A program made the translations under genes and the position numbers. Below, one piece after another: positions 1-11,586 of a DNA stretch of 64,000 nucleotides. The notes beneath the pieces were generated by a model. That model searched no databases and was not told where the DNA came from. It was given only the letters and a program-made list of their open reading frames with translations. Within the stretch, counting starts at the first letter, position 1. Each line of letters begins with the position of its first letter. Location of the stretch: contig JAIWND010000020.1 of NCBI GenBank assembly GCA_025330725.1, forward strand, positions 434,001 through 498,000, read 5' to 3'. Source of the stretch: Chlamydoabsidia padenii (taxonomy: Eukaryota > Mucoromycota > Mucoromycetes > Mucorales > Cunninghamellaceae).

Positions 1-155
1 AATACTAACTGATTGGGGTTTGATTAATAGTGGAATTCGCTACCATCCAACTTAAGAATCAAAAGGTGCAATATGATCTCTTCAAACCTGCTGAAATTGA
101 TGCATTATTGAAGGAACAAAATGTAGGTGCCGAAGCTGTCGATCAACAACAGTAG
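1..155 (+). CDS. 3' terminal exon of an unrecognised gene (partial)
   Basis: The first 30 bases look like an intron end, with a TACTAAC branch site at 3-9 and an acceptor TAG at 28-30. The exon runs from 31 to a TAG stop at 153-155 and encodes about 40 residues. The tail is charged, contains a short segment ending PAEIDALLKEQ and finishes with Gln-Gln-Gln. I do not recognise the family. Codon use resembles the other genes here, so I take it as a real C-terminus whose body lies left of the window. The 3' region after the stop is AT-rich with CAAATAAAC at about 205. Confidence 0.5.
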
Positions 156-442
156 GAATAGTCATTTAGTATATTTCCTTTTTATTTTTTTTGGGTGACA
201 TGTCAAATAAACACAAAAGACCTATTATGATACATATTAATTAAACAAAGACTTTATTTGGATGATGGTATTTGATAGATATGGATGTATTAATGTAGTA
301 GGGTATGTCATACTGCCGTCTACAAGAAGAATGCCTGTGTGGGATAGAAGTCCTATTTGGGTTGGTGAGGTGGGGGGGGGAGGAACGACAGTAACAAGAG
401 GTGGTACGGACTAACAATAACAACAACAACGACAACAACAAC

Positions 443-473
<31 letters not shown>

Positions 474-492
474 AGGGGTAAAAAACTATATA
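156..492. other. Intergenic, convergent 3' ends
   Basis: This stretch lies between the partial plus-strand gene and the end of the minus-strand zinc-finger gene. It has a purine-rich CAACAA tract followed by an uninterrupted run of 28 A at 443-470. I see no coding exon in it. Confidence 0.6.
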
Positions 493-1548
493 CTAAGACG
501 TGCTAATGTGGTGGACCTTGATAAGATGCGCCTATAAAGAGATAAGAAGAAGGGTGAGCTTTTTATTTTATTTTTTTTAAAAAAAAAACGATCCTTTTTA
601 TTCATACCTTTAGATTACCCCGTTGAGTAAAACCACGATGACAGTCTGGATAATCACATACATACGGTTTGACAGGCCAATGGATCTTTTCATGTGTCTT
701 CAAGTTCCCCAATTGAGCAAAGTTTTTACCACATCCATCAAAAGTGCACTATCATGCAATATATTAGTTCATCTAGGTATAACCCCCCTTTGTCCTTCAT
801 CACTTTTACCTGATAGGGACGTTCACCAGTATGTTTCCTTACATGAGTCTAAAAAAAACGACTTTTTATAATTATGCTCCAAATCATATTCTTTTGTGGG
901 ACTTACCTTAAGATTACCATATTGTTTGAATGCTTTTCCACAGCCTAGATGATCACATACCTATAATAACCGAGATCATTAGAATCCCCTACACCAACCA
1001 ATATCCTATTATTTATTTACTTACATAAGGTCTACTTTCTGATGATTGTTGATTTCCTTCTGTGGGTCGACGTTCGCCGCCATGTTCCGTACTACAAAGA
1101 AGTGTTAGTTATCCAATAATTCATGCAAGGATGATATTACCTAGCGTGGATTCGATACCCTTCTATATCCGTGAATTGTTTATTACAACCAGTTTCAGGA
1201 CATTGGATTGTTTTCAAAGGCGAATCTTGTGGTACGGCTGCTATAGGTGGATAAGATGCATAGGTCGGTATGTGTGACGATTGTGCTAACTGTGTAGGTG
1301 ATAACATGGTTGGATGATGATGATGAGGTTGGTGTTGTGGCTGGATAATAGCAGATGGATGAGGTGGAAGAATGTGAGTACGATGTTGAGGAGCGAGAAT
1401 ACTATTTACTGTTGGTAACGTAGCCGACGAAGGATACGTACCACCTTGTTGTTGTTGGGCAAGGTGACGATACTGTTGTGGATTATGTTGTTGCTGGTGG
1501 TGATGGTGTTGTTGTTGGTGGTGATGCTGTTGCTGGTGCTGTTGGTGC

Positions 1549-1591
<43 letters not shown>

Positions 1592-1700
1592 GCTGCTGGA
1601 TTTGTAATTGTTGTTGTTCAGAAGGAGACATTGGGTAAGATGGTAATGGAGAACCGAATAAACGATGATTGATACCAGGACGTGTTTCTTGGTGCTGCAT
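493..1700 (-). CDS. C2H2 zinc-finger transcription factor with poly-Gln N-terminus
   Basis: Exons on the minus strand: 1700-1141, 1091-1025, 960-907, 848-810, 748-608 and 531-493. All junctions are GT-AG and in phase, giving about 299 residues. The first ~165 residues are low complexity, a long poly-Gln run (GTT repeats on plus, 1551-1591) followed by His/Gln-rich sequence. Four C2H2 fingers follow. The first is atypical (C-x4-C-x12-H-x4-H) and is split by intron 1. The next three are of the C-x4-C type with the repeated core GNLK, two of them followed by TGERPY-like or VKPY linkers. The last finger ends IKVHH just before the stop. Finger architecture points to a sequence-specific nuclear DNA-binding regulator; targets are unknown. 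An in-frame ATG at 1730 would add ten residues, but it sits by a poly-A tract, so I prefer 1700. The gene is divergent from the Zn2Cys6 regulator at 2162. Confidence 0.85.
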
Positions 1701-2022
1701 AATCTCTCTCTTTTTTTTTTTTGTATCCAATACAAAACGTGTATGTGTGCTAAAATAAAAAGGGAAGAAAAAAAAAAAAAAAAAAGAGATAGAGGAAGAA
1801 ACGGAGAAAGAAAAAAAGAAAAAATCTCGCGAGGTCCCTTTTTTATCGGTGACTGAGAAATTTTCCCCTCACATGGACCTGCAACGAAAGGACGAGTCCA
1901 GTTGCCCACCTATAGGTATACCCTTTTTATTATTCATACATTATTTAACATACAGTGAAATAAAAGTCAAGATCATGTTCTATTGGCTTATCGGGGGTTA
2001 AAGAACCCATCAGTTCGAGTAT

Positions 2023-2037
2023 AGCGGGGTTTGAAAA
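2023..2037 (+). promoter_or_regulatory. Dispersed GCGGGATTTGAAA-like motif, divergent promoter
   Basis: AGCGGGGTTTGAAAA lies about 125 bases upstream of the Zn2Cys6 start, in the region shared with the divergent C2H2 gene. It is one occurrence of the recurrent motif described in the findings. Confidence 0.45.
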
Positions 2038-2161
2038 CGTTTTTTTCTCTTTTCTGAGAAAAAAAAAAAGAAAGGTTTCTTCTTTACTTCTTTTATTCTT
2101 TTTTTTTTTTGTATTTTTTTTTATAACTCTATATTGTCTCTGAACATTACATTTATGCGAA

Positions 2162-5100
2162 ATGTCTAGTGACCACGAAGAAGGGGGAAACAAGCGCCAA
2201 AGAGTTTCTCGTGCTTGGTAGGGAAACATATGCAGCACCGAAACTTTGATTACCCATTATGATTAACCCTTTTTTCTTTACAGTGATCTCTGTCGTAGGA
2301 AAAAGATTCGCTGCGATGGTCTTATCCCTATTTGCAGCAACTGCAATGCGTTTGATTTGGAATGCACCTATAAGGATACTACAAAAAAGGTAAGGCACCT
2401 CGTCTTCAAACATGGAATGTACTCACACACACACTCTCTCTCTCTATAGAGGGGACCTCCTAAAGGATATATTGAAGCAATAGAAAACCGTCTTTACAAA
2501 CTGGAAGGTTTACTAGGTGAAATGGCACAAGGCGACGATCCAAAGGCAAAGTCTCTTTTGAAGGAACTCAGTACACCACTGGAAACACCCACCGGCGAAC
2601 AGATATTTAACAAACCTCAACGACGGTCAACTCACAATGGCGATAAAAACAAAGTATTCCTATGGCAAAACACACCTGTCCGTCCTAAAGCTGAGTCTTC
2701 TTCTTCCAACAATAATGACATTCACTTTGGCTATGGGGGATCGACATTACCTTCATCTTTGGGTGCTTGTGCGTTTGATACAACAACAACAAACCATCGC
2801 AACAAACTAAAACTATCGTCAATATCCAATATACTTCAAGGGGCCGGTGAAAATGGTGAGGCGGGTGATAGTACAGGCCAACTTGCCATGGACGCCAATG
2901 GACAATATCGCTACTTGGGGAAATCTTCTGGGTTTTATCTACTACAGAAAAGTCGGACTTACCATCATGGGGCTTTCCACTTGTCAAGCAATCAACAACG
3001 AGGATCATCATTTTACAATGGCAAATTATCATCCTCCACCTCTTCCTCACCTTCCATCTCCTCACCTTGCTCTTCTTCCTCGACCATCGCCGCCAATCAT
3101 CGTCCGACGACTATTGATCCCTATGATTTACCATCACCTCGACTATCCACCATATTGATTCGACTCTATTTCCAACATTTTTATCCGGTGCTTCCTATCT
3201 TTTACCAGCGACAATTGTCTTCTTCTCTAGACGATCCTGCGGAACCCATTTCGCCACTACTGCTCAATGCCATTTATGCAGTGGCTTCTCGTGTCTGTGA
3301 TGATGTGGAGGTGCGATCGGATCCTGCTCGACCAGAGACTGCTGGGGAGGTGTTTTTTGAACGTGCTAAATGTCTCTTGGATAGTCAATATGATATACCT
3401 CGGATATCAACTGTACAAGCTCTCTTACTCTTATCAAGTCATCAACAAGGTACTATGAAATCTGCCAGGGCTTGGTTATATAGTGGAATGGTAAGAAAAC
3501 TACTTACATGTGAGTGAACAAGAACTGACCCCTTCCTTCTTCTTTTATATATATAGGCTTTTCGGATGGCACTCGACTTGGGATTGAATAGGAATTGTGA
3601 CCATTGGCAAATTCCTGCAGATGAAAAGGAACGAAGGAAACGGGTGTTTTGGTGCTCTTATGCGTGTGATATAATGGCCAGTGCTACCTATGGGCGATCA
3701 TCAATATTCGAAGAAAGCGATTGTGATATACCATTCCCGACCATAGAAGACAATGAAATACCAGTGTATCCACCATTCAACGACTCTGCATCACAACCTG
3801 GTCCACTCTTAACACTATCACATCTGGTCAAGATTTGCGACATCTTGGGACATGTGCTGAAAAACATTTACTATGCAAAGGCCCTGAAACATGCTGACAT
3901 TCGACACATTGGTCAAATTGTATCTTCACTCACAGGTCGACTCTCACATTGGTACAAGAATCTACCGCCAGCACTTGCAATAGACGAAAGTAACAATCCA
4001 TCATCATCATCACACAACACCCATTATCCTATATGTGTTGCTCAACTGCATATGGTCTATCACACCACTGTCATTCTTCTACACCGACTGTTCATTCCAA
4101 ACAACACCTCTGATCTATCACCAGAATCAATATCCGAATACAACACATGTGCTGTCTCTGCGACTGCCATCATGAACATTGCCAATCGAATGCTCGAGAA
4201 TGGTGTACTCAAGTATGTATTCCATACTGTAGTGTATTTTATATTCACAGCAGGGATTATCTTTATCAATTCGGCCTCCTCATCTAATGACGCATCAAAA
4301 TCTTTTGACGCCAAGGTCAATATCAGCAATATCATGCGACTTTTGGAAGAATTGGAAAAGACATGGACTTCAGCCTCTCGTAGTGCCAACATCTTGGGTG
4401 AACTTGCTGGATTACGGGAACTTAATCTTCCGACATACGAAAACACGTTACGACCTATTGTCCACCAACCACAACGAAACAACCACCAATCTAATGGGAT
4501 ACCACCAGTGGAAGGAGGGGAATCAAGATATCATGACGAATCTCGACAACAACGACTCGGTAACGACAAGAAACATTGGAATCAGCAACACACTATGATG
4601 ATGGGCTCTTTTACCAATGAACTTGCAGCCAACTCTGACTATACAAACCGAGGAAATGGATTCAACAAGACAACTTCACCACAACTATCCCGACCGGTCG
4701 GGAAGGGGAATATGGATCCATTTGCAGCACCTGATACGATTCCTGTTCCTTCACAACGCCAATTCGATCTCTCTGGGGCTGCCTTTTGGGGTGTACCACC
4801 GTCTTTGGATATGGAAGAATGGAGCCATTATTTGGGAACACAACTACCGACTTATCAACAGTATCCACCTCCACAGCAACAGAAAACATCACAACCGGTA
4901 CTACCGCCTTCTTCATCACCATCCTCTAGCCACCTGATACCATCACGTCATCTTTTATCATCACCCACTTTAAAACCAGCAGGACCATTTACATCCATGA
5001 TCGATCCAGAACCGATCTCTTCTACTTTATCCAACGTATCATCCCCAGGGACAAGATTCACTCGGAAACACCTTATACATAGTGATGCCAATGTCGATGT

Positions 5101-5269
5101 CTTATCAGGGATGCCTTTGGATCTGGCAGGTGAAAATACCTCTCATCTGTTGGGACTTTTGGGGAATGAAGAAGGGTTGATGACGACGAATTTGGGTGGA
5201 CAACAGCAAGAAGATCAACCACAGGGAAAAGACGGTCTTTATAGAAATGACGGGATGATTTATTATTGA
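2162..5269 (+). CDS. Zn(II)2Cys6 fungal-specific transcription factor
   Basis: Exons 2162-2217, 2284-2389, 2450-3490 and 3557-5269 give 971 residues with consistent phases. The binuclear zinc cluster is at residues 19-46: Cys19, 22, 29, 36, 39 and 46, spacing C-x2-C-x6-C-x6-C-x2-C-x6-C, with RRKKIRCD between the first cysteines. The linker KRGPPKGYIEAIE and the heptad-like sequence after it (residues 54-75) suit a dimerisation coiled coil. A fungal_trans middle homology domain starts near residue 275 (LPSPRLSTILIRLYFQHFYP) and runs to about residue 680; the segment MALDLGLNRN after intron 3 is typical of it. The C-terminal ~290 residues are Ser/Pro/Gln-rich and probably disordered or activating. 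It is a nuclear regulator; the linker resembles that of carbohydrate-utilisation regulators, but I assign no regulon. Confidence 0.92.
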
Positions 5270-5414
5270 TCCCATTTTTTATTATTATTTTAGTTATTGT
5301 ATTTATTAAATGTCTTTATAATAAAAATCTATTCCCAACGCCTTTGACTATGCCTTATTGAAGCGTTGTTTTTAATTTTAACTGTCTTGACTTTTTTATT
5401 TTTACAAATGCTGA

Positions 5415-6185
5415 TTGACCAATCCAGAATTGATCAATACAAAGCGTCATTATGAAACACAAATCCTGTCTTCAGTATGTGCTGCAACAGCGGCAAGATC
5501 AACATTGCATTGCCACGTCCTTCTCCCGAATCTCTTTGTCTTGGATTCCCAGCTTCTCTCTATTGGAAATAGTAAACCTCCTTACCCTGAAAAGATACCC
5601 GTCAAACAAGACTGATTCTGAAGACATTGCAACCATCATCAACAAAATATACCCTGACCTCAGCCAACGCCAAGATCCCTCTTTTTACGCCCTCCGTACC
5701 CTCCTCACGACGAAAAATGCATTTGTGGATCGGATCAACATGGAAGCAACAGAATCTTTCCCCGGTGAAGCCAAGACGCGATGATCCCTTCAACCACTCT
5801 ATCCTGTGGAATTCCTTCACTCATTGTATCCGAATGATATGCCCGGCCACCTCCTCACCATCAAAGTCGGGATGTCATTGATTGTCCTATGAAATCTCGA
5901 TGTGTATATGGTCGAGCTATTACAACACTCTATTCACTTTACAAGCAAAGAATCCAAATACCCCTGCATCACCGACAATTGCCTATTCGTCCTGCCTTTG
6001 CCATGACCATGCACTGAAGCCAGGGGCAAACTCTGGTGCATACTTGAAACAAAACATATTCAACCATGGTCAGTTATATTTTGTATGCTACTGATTCGGC
6101 AAACCTGTATGTGGCCGTCCCATTGTCTTCTTCCTCTTCTCCATCTGATACTTTTGCTAATAACATGGTTTACCTAGACGTAATA
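5415..6185 (+). pseudogene. Decayed Helitron PIF1-like DNA helicase (C-terminal half)
   Basis: Conserved helicase stretches appear in order but in different frames. LLSIGNSKPPYPEKIPV is at 5555-5605. After a frame change come DSEDIATIINKIYPDL and LRTLLTTKNAFVDRIN (5610-5745). Then FLHSLYPNDMPGHLLTIK (5815-5865), then LPIRPAFAMTMH followed by a stop and SQGQTL (5975-6035), and finally IFNHGQLY plus a tail ending NNMVYLDV (6055-6180). The AFAMTxxKSQGQTL block and the HGQLYVALSR-type block are hallmarks of Helitron-encoded PIF1 helicases. There are at least two frameshifts and several stops, including one replacing the residues before SQGQTL, so it is non-functional. The Rep/HUH part of a Helitron is not visible in the window. 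Confidence 0.8.
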
Positions 6186-6929
6186 CTGTAGATTGTTTGT
6201 CCCTTTTACCTTATCCTTTTTTTTTTTTTTGTCAATAAACGACCAGGTCGCCGACTGGCGTCTGTATGTAATTAGGCTATGGTGGGCATTGTTATAGTGT
6301 AGGCATAGGTTTTGGCATGATGAATAGACTCTGGTTTTTTTTTTCAAACGTAAATTACTCCTCTTCTAGGCTATCCCTGGCAACGACGCTTGGTTTGCTG
6401 GATTGGGAAATTCATGCAGATTCGGGATCCGAAATTAAAATACCGCCTTCACTTGCATGAATCAAATTTCGCTACTCTGTGAGCCTATCATTAGGACCAG
6501 GTGCGTGGGCCATACAGGTATAGGTAAATTTGCATGAATTGGGGTTTAAATATGCATAATCAGTTGTTGGGTGGGCTATAGAAGACAAGCTATAGAAGCC
6601 ATGAACTATGTTTTTTGGTGTGAAAGCGGTGTCAGCTGAAATTTCGTTACTCATGCCAAATTCAAAACCCGATTATCTTCCCACATGCATCTCCACACAC
6701 AGTGAAACAAAAAAAAAAAAAAAAGCGAAAAAGATAATGATCTCTATTCCTCTTCTTTTCTTTCTTTATATAACTATCAACTCTGCGACGATGAACAAAA
6801 GGTAAAGGTATCGAACGAAGGATGAGAAAAGACCTATTCGATGTATTCATTTTATGTATTCAACCCCCGCTCTGGATGCCAATGAGGTGCTGTCAAGACA
6901 TGGATGATGACAACTTGACGCCAACGTTG
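6186..6929. other. Intergenic, no gene seen
   Basis: AT-rich sequence after the Helitron fossil. It holds short homopolymers and a motif-like CGGGATCCGAAATT at about 6424. Open frames are short and unlike proteins. Confidence 0.5.
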
Positions 6930-7350
6930 CAAAGTATTTTATGCTGGCCTGTCTGCAACATATTTCGGCGACGAAGTGTTCATGCGTCTAGACACATCCG
7001 GCCCTGTGCTTGGATTCGTGCCCACCCATAACCATGCTGATTTTTCCTCCGATTCTCTTGCTCCTGCTTCTGATAACAATACTCTACTCACAACATCCAA
7101 AACCCGTTGGACGCACTGATTCTCTTGCTATAATGACCCCAACTTGAATAATCAGGGTAGTAAAAGCCCGTCTGACGTATAAACCGTAAGTGGCACCTCC
7201 TTTTCTAATCTTCCCTTTCTATCTTATAGGTTATGGACTTTTGTCTGGTTTATTGTATTTATTCAGTGTCATTGTTACTCTACTCATTGTCATCACCATC
7301 ATCATTCTTCTTATAATAAACACTACTATTAATCACCCTACTGTCCCATG
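6930..7350 (+). pseudogene. Remnant of a membrane-anchored protein gene
   Basis: An open stretch at about 6936-7118 reads as plausible extracellular sequence (including ATYFGDEVFMRLDTSG) and ends at a TGA. A GTAAGT donor follows at 7188 and a CTTATAG acceptor just before 7230. The next frame reads LLSGLLYLFSVIVTLL and continues hydrophobic to a TGA at about 7350, which looks like a C-terminal membrane helix. The parts cannot be joined without crossing stops. I interpret this as the decayed 3' end of a single-pass membrane protein of unknown family; it could be chance. Confidence 0.3.
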
Positions 7351-8191
7351 ACTTTATTGTCTCTCACTTTTTTTTGTACTCTTTATGAAAAGACCGTGCG
7401 TCGGGGATGGGGAAGTTGAAAACGTGGCTTTCCACTTTTGCGCTCAAGCAAACACGGTTTAAATCCCGCCAATCGACACACTCACCCGTAGGATTGCGAG
7501 CGGAATTATTTCTAGCCACTTGATCAATGCCATATGTATTCTAAGATGTATAATCAAACCCCTTATGTCAGTCAGGTTGAGATTCGCCACCAAAGCGGAG
7601 TTTGTCGGGTGAACTTGGTTTATGCTCATCGAATCATCACACATGGTATCTCCAAGCTATATGGCGTTTCCACTATTAGCTGTTGCATGTCAGATGTTGA
7701 CTTTTTAAAAACAAATTCATGTACCCCCCAAAGGTACCGGATGCGATCAAGTCATAACAGAATATAAAAGACATGATTTAAAGTATAACAGGGTAAAGAA
7801 GACAGGGTTCATTTATTATCATAAAAGAAGGTAAATAAAAACAATAGTTATTCACAGAATATATATAACATGGTCATATCAACAGCCACAGGATTATCAT
7901 CTTTCGTCTTCCGGAGACCACAGCTTTTTTTTCTTGACGAGAGGTCGAGGGAGTAAACATTTCTTGAGGCCGTTGTTGTAAAACTTTGATGATTTGTACT
8001 GACGCCGAGGACAACGCCTTTCAAACTACCAATGTTGTGTATGAAGAAGACGAAGGGTTTTATTAATTGCTAAATGTGGTCAAGGAATAAAAAGGGTGGG
8101 TGATGTGTTTGGCTATACAAAGTGATAGAATAAAAAGAGGGAGCTAGACTAAACTACACTAATCCAATAAAAGAAAAGAGCAGCAGAGTGA
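7351..8191. other. Intergenic, no gene seen
   Basis: The stretch includes GTTTAAATCCCGCC at 7457-7470, a reverse-strand copy of the dispersed promoter-type motif, but no credible gene is attached to it. I see no RNA gene or repeat. Confidence 0.45.
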
Positions 8192-8461
8192 TCATATCGG
8201 TGAAGGTGGTGTTTTGATTCTTTTGGTGAACCATGTCAGGAAGAGGTCATCAGTGGCTTGATCCATAGGTTTATCGACATGATCTGGGTGTTGTAGTTGT
8301 TCCAATTCCCTTAGAATGTCGCCTATGATGATCAAGGATCGTTTCCATCGTTTGATAGTGTTTGCTAAAGTGGGTGCAAGTCGGGACAATGGATCGTATG
8401 CCACATGTTGTCGGATAGAGAGACATTCGGGAAGGTACAAACACCGAATGATATGAGGTCA
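8192..8461 (-). pseudogene. Orphan C-terminal coding fragment, unrecognised
   Basis: One minus-strand frame stays open from about 8461 to a TGA at 8192-8194. Its composition is protein-like, with an amphipathic helical stretch (NTIKRWKRSLIIIGDILREL) and an acidic C-terminus. It has no upstream ATG in frame; a stop lies just upstream (TGA at about 8462). No acceptor or matching upstream exon is evident. I treat it as a fragment of a lost gene and do not recognise the family. Confidence 0.3.
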
Positions 8462-9329
8462 CTTTTGTCATTAGCATCGCTTTTCCATCAAGTCAGTAGA
8501 GCTCTCTTAAGAGTCAAGGCGAGAGTAAGCGGGTTTTGAACTAACTTTTTGTCTTGTGTGGCAATTTTTCTTTTCTTTCCCGTCCCTCTTTCTCACTCAA
8601 CTTTTTTTTAACATGGCGACGGTATGACTATACTGTATCATCGACAATGGATTATGAACCCTACTAGTACTATCAAGTGATTCAACAACCAACCGTGTGA
8701 ATCCTAATAATAACGAACGAACCTTCCCTCCACTGGTCTTCTTCACAATCGGTAACTGATTTTGTGGTAAAGGGCCGTGTTTAACTGATGATGGCCGAGT
8801 CTCAACTGGAACTCATTGAACTGGATCTCATCGTGGCAAAGGTAAAGAAAGAAAGAAAAAGCAATAGGCACTAAAAGAAAGGGGAGATAGCGGATACTAT
8901 CTTTTTCTTCTTGGATGAACACCTTCAGCAAGATCCTGATACTAATACTTTTCTCTCTCTCTCTCTCTCTCCTCCCAAGTAGAATTGGACTGTGTACTGA
9001 TAACAAACCAGGGAATGGGGAAAAAGGATGACCTTCTTTTAAATGGATTGCATCTGGCTTATGGGTGGATGACATCGACAGTTATTATAAAAAGTACAGC
9101 AAACCAAGACGATCCATCTCTCTTTGACGACGATATCCCGTGAAACAATGAATGAGCTTCAGCAGGGTAACGACTTTCGACTATATGACTATTGCTACAC
9201 CATGGATATCTCAACGTAAACGTATAATCATTACATATCTTCCTTTTGACAAATATATCAGATTGATTGGGCAAAAGGGGCACACATCAACACGTAATCA
9301 GCAACCATATCACAACGAAAACTTCCATC
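8462..9329. other. Intergenic, no gene seen
   Basis: Contains a CT-dinucleotide run at about 8950-8972 and a motif variant GCGGGTTTTGAAC at 8529-8541. No supported exon; the 110-residue minus-strand frame at 8743-9075 looks like chance. Confidence 0.4.
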
Positions 9330-10890
9330 TCAGTGGGTCTGGAAATGGGTAGGCTTCTCTTTCTTCTTTCTCTCTTTTTAAACTTGACACCCACATTTAC
9401 ATTCACCTACTGAAAAGCACATATATCAGGTAACACTCACACTGGAAATGTTATTTGGGTATTAATACACTCAATACCACGTTGTTTTACAAAACAGGGC
9501 AATCAACCGAACAATTACTTGACATGACCAAGATCATTTACAATGGAAATAAATAACTAAATAATACTACCAATGCTTTCACTAATGCAACTGGACAAAT
9601 AGAAGAAAGGGTTGAACGTTTAATTGAACAACAACAACAACAGAAGTGGAACAACAGCCATCCACTTCAATTACGGACACCACCGCTACCACTACACTCA
9701 TGCTCGTCAATGATAAACTCGTAAACCAAAATCAACATCCTACTACCAATTCATCTCGTCGTCCTCATCCTCATCATTTGATCACAACAGTAAAACCACG
9801 ACATGTCATCGCCAAAAAGGAAACCACACCACCATCACCGTTACTCACAACAAGTCAACATCATCGAAATCAAAGTCGATGAAATTAAAGTCAACGAAAC
9901 CAAAGGCTTTGTCAACCACCACATCTCATCGACATCAATCTTCTCATCAAAACCTGTTGTGTTATCACCATCACCATCCTCCATATTACCATCAACCAGT
10001 CTCTCTTTAGCACACTCATCATCTATACGAGGCAAAACAAAAAGTATTATCAATCTCTCTTTGTGTGCTTTGTATAATCAAGTAGTGGAACAAGTCATTC
10101 AGCTCGGGATTCATGTCGTCGTGGCTGCCGGAAACTATGGTGAAGATGCATGTCTCTATTCTCCCGGATCAAGTCCAGGGGTTATTACTGTAGGTGCCAT
10201 TGATCGTGATGATTCCATTGCTTACTACTCCAACTTTGGAAAATGCGTAGATATGTAAGTCATTCCCTCTCCTCTTCTTCTTCTCATGTATATATACTTA
10301 CTTGACTCTTTTTTTTTTTTTTCCCTCTTTGGTGATTATCATCCCATACATAGGTTTGCCCCAGGAACTGATATCAAATCCATAACAAGTGATAGTGATA
10401 CAGCTACCAAGACTTTAACTGGTACATCAATGGCTGCCCCTCGTAAGTTTTTTTTTTTAATTATGCTAAAAAAAAAGAATCTAGACAAAACGACCAAAAC
10501 TAACCCTTGTCTCCATTTGGAAATACAGATGTGGCAGGCAGTATGGCGCTTTTTTTAGCACAAGCTGATTACACGCCCTTCGAATTGTCTAACTATATGA
10601 AAAACATATCAACATTAATCTATTTGGACTTTGCCATTAATGACACCGATGGCAATACTAACAAATCGATCTTGGATAATGCTATTCATTAAGGATTCCA
10701 AGTCCCACAAAATGACGATTCTGGTACACCTGTCAATATCCTTTATACTCAACCTCAAGATGGTCAACCTCTATGGATCTTTGGTGGTGGGCAATTTACA
10801 AGTCAGGCGGCTTCTAGTTTTATAGTATTATCCCCTTTACCTTCATTCCTTCTCCTCCTCCTCTTCTTCATTATTGCTATTATACCCTAG
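9330..10890 (+). pseudogene. Broken subtilisin-like (S8) serine protease, probably GPI-anchored
   Basis: The C-terminal half is clear over exons to 10254, 10354-10442 and 10529-10692, with in-phase introns. INLSL and GIHVVVAAGNYGED carry the oxyanion-hole Asn, SPGSSPGVITVGAIDRDD follows, then FAPGTDI, and the catalytic Ser block GTSMAAPHVAG spans intron 2. Upstream, the catalytic His region survives only as GNG, an intron, then NTHTGNV at about 9430-9460, where the usual GHGTH has lost the first His. No catalytic Asp block is visible, and the sequence between is low-complexity with stops. After the TAA at 10690-10692 the same frame continues as sensible protein for about 60 codons, ending in a hydrophobic tail of GPI-signal type before TAG at about 10890. 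The TAA therefore looks like a premature stop. A short 234-residue product could start at ATG 9803 but would be catalytically dead. Confidence 0.75.
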
Positions 10891-11035
10891 CCCCCTTTAC
10901 TTTTGTTAGTTTATATTAGTTCCCTCTAGTATCTATGCTTAATAAAGAAATACCATTTTAGATCCATATGTTTATCAATCATAACATTCATGTTTAGTCT
11001 TGTAATAATGTTTAGATTGTTGTGTGTGCGATCTA

Positions 11036-11050
11036 TCGGGATTTGAAAAT
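11036..11050 (+). promoter_or_regulatory. Dispersed motif TCGGGATTTGAAAAT
   Basis: A strong match to the recurrent motif, about 235 bases upstream of the small secreted protein gene. A TATA-like TTATATAAA lies nearer the gene, at about 11203. Confidence 0.45.
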
Positions 11051-11283
11051 TTAGATTATGCACTAAACACAGATTGTCTCTCTTTCTCCTGACGAAACAG
11101 TAATAGGATGATGATTTAAGACTTGCTGTTGATCAAAAAAAAAAAAGAAAAAGCCAAGTCGATCTAAAGATCCATGACATCAAAGGATGGGGTACCTCGC
11201 TTGTTATATAAAGCGAGCCATGTCAATCCTTTTTTCTTTTTCTCGTTATAACAACTCACACACAACATACATATAACAAAAAA

Positions 11284-11586
11284 ATGAAATTCCAAGGATC
11301 TGCTCTTCTCTGTCTCGCTCTTTTCTTGTTGATCACTTTTGCCCAAGCTCAATCTTCTGCTGCTAGCGGTGGTTCTTCTGGATCTTCAGCTTCAGAATCC
11401 TCTGGATCTGCTGGTTCCTCTGGTTCCTCTGGTTCCTCTTCTCCTTCCAGCTCCTCTTCTTCTGGAGGTGCTTCTTCCTCTGGAGGTGCCAGTTCCGGCG
11501 CGGTTGTTTTTGGCCCCAACATGGCTGTCCAAACCACTGCATTCCTCGGCGCCTTTGCTCTCGGTAGTGCCTTTGTCTTGGCTTAA
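11284..11586 (+). CDS. Small Ser/Gly-rich secreted protein, probably GPI-anchored
   Basis: A single exon of 100 residues. Residues 1-22 are a clean signal peptide (Lys3, a Leu/Phe-rich core, then AQA before the Ser-rich region). Residues 23-72 are almost only Ser, Gly, Ala, Glu and Pro, a likely O-mannosylated spacer. The last ~25 residues are hydrophobic and end without a charged tail, as in a GPI-attachment signal. A TATA-like box lies about 80 bases upstream and a poly-A-like AATAAAAAATAA at about 11636. It most likely sits at the cell wall or surface. The architecture is common in fungi and allows no finer function. Confidence 0.8.
   Translation: MKFQGSALLCLALFLLITFAQAQSSAASGGSSGSSASESSGSAGSSGSSGSSSPSSSSSSGGASSSGGASSGAVVFGPNMAVQTTAFLGAFALGSAFVLA

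Noticed and set aside
1478..1672. Plus-strand Val-rich frame at the C2H2 gene
   Set aside because: Antisense shadow of the poly-Gln/His tract.
8743..9075. 110-codon minus frame as a gene
   Set aside because: Crosses a CT dinucleotide run, has no family signal and no conserved ends.
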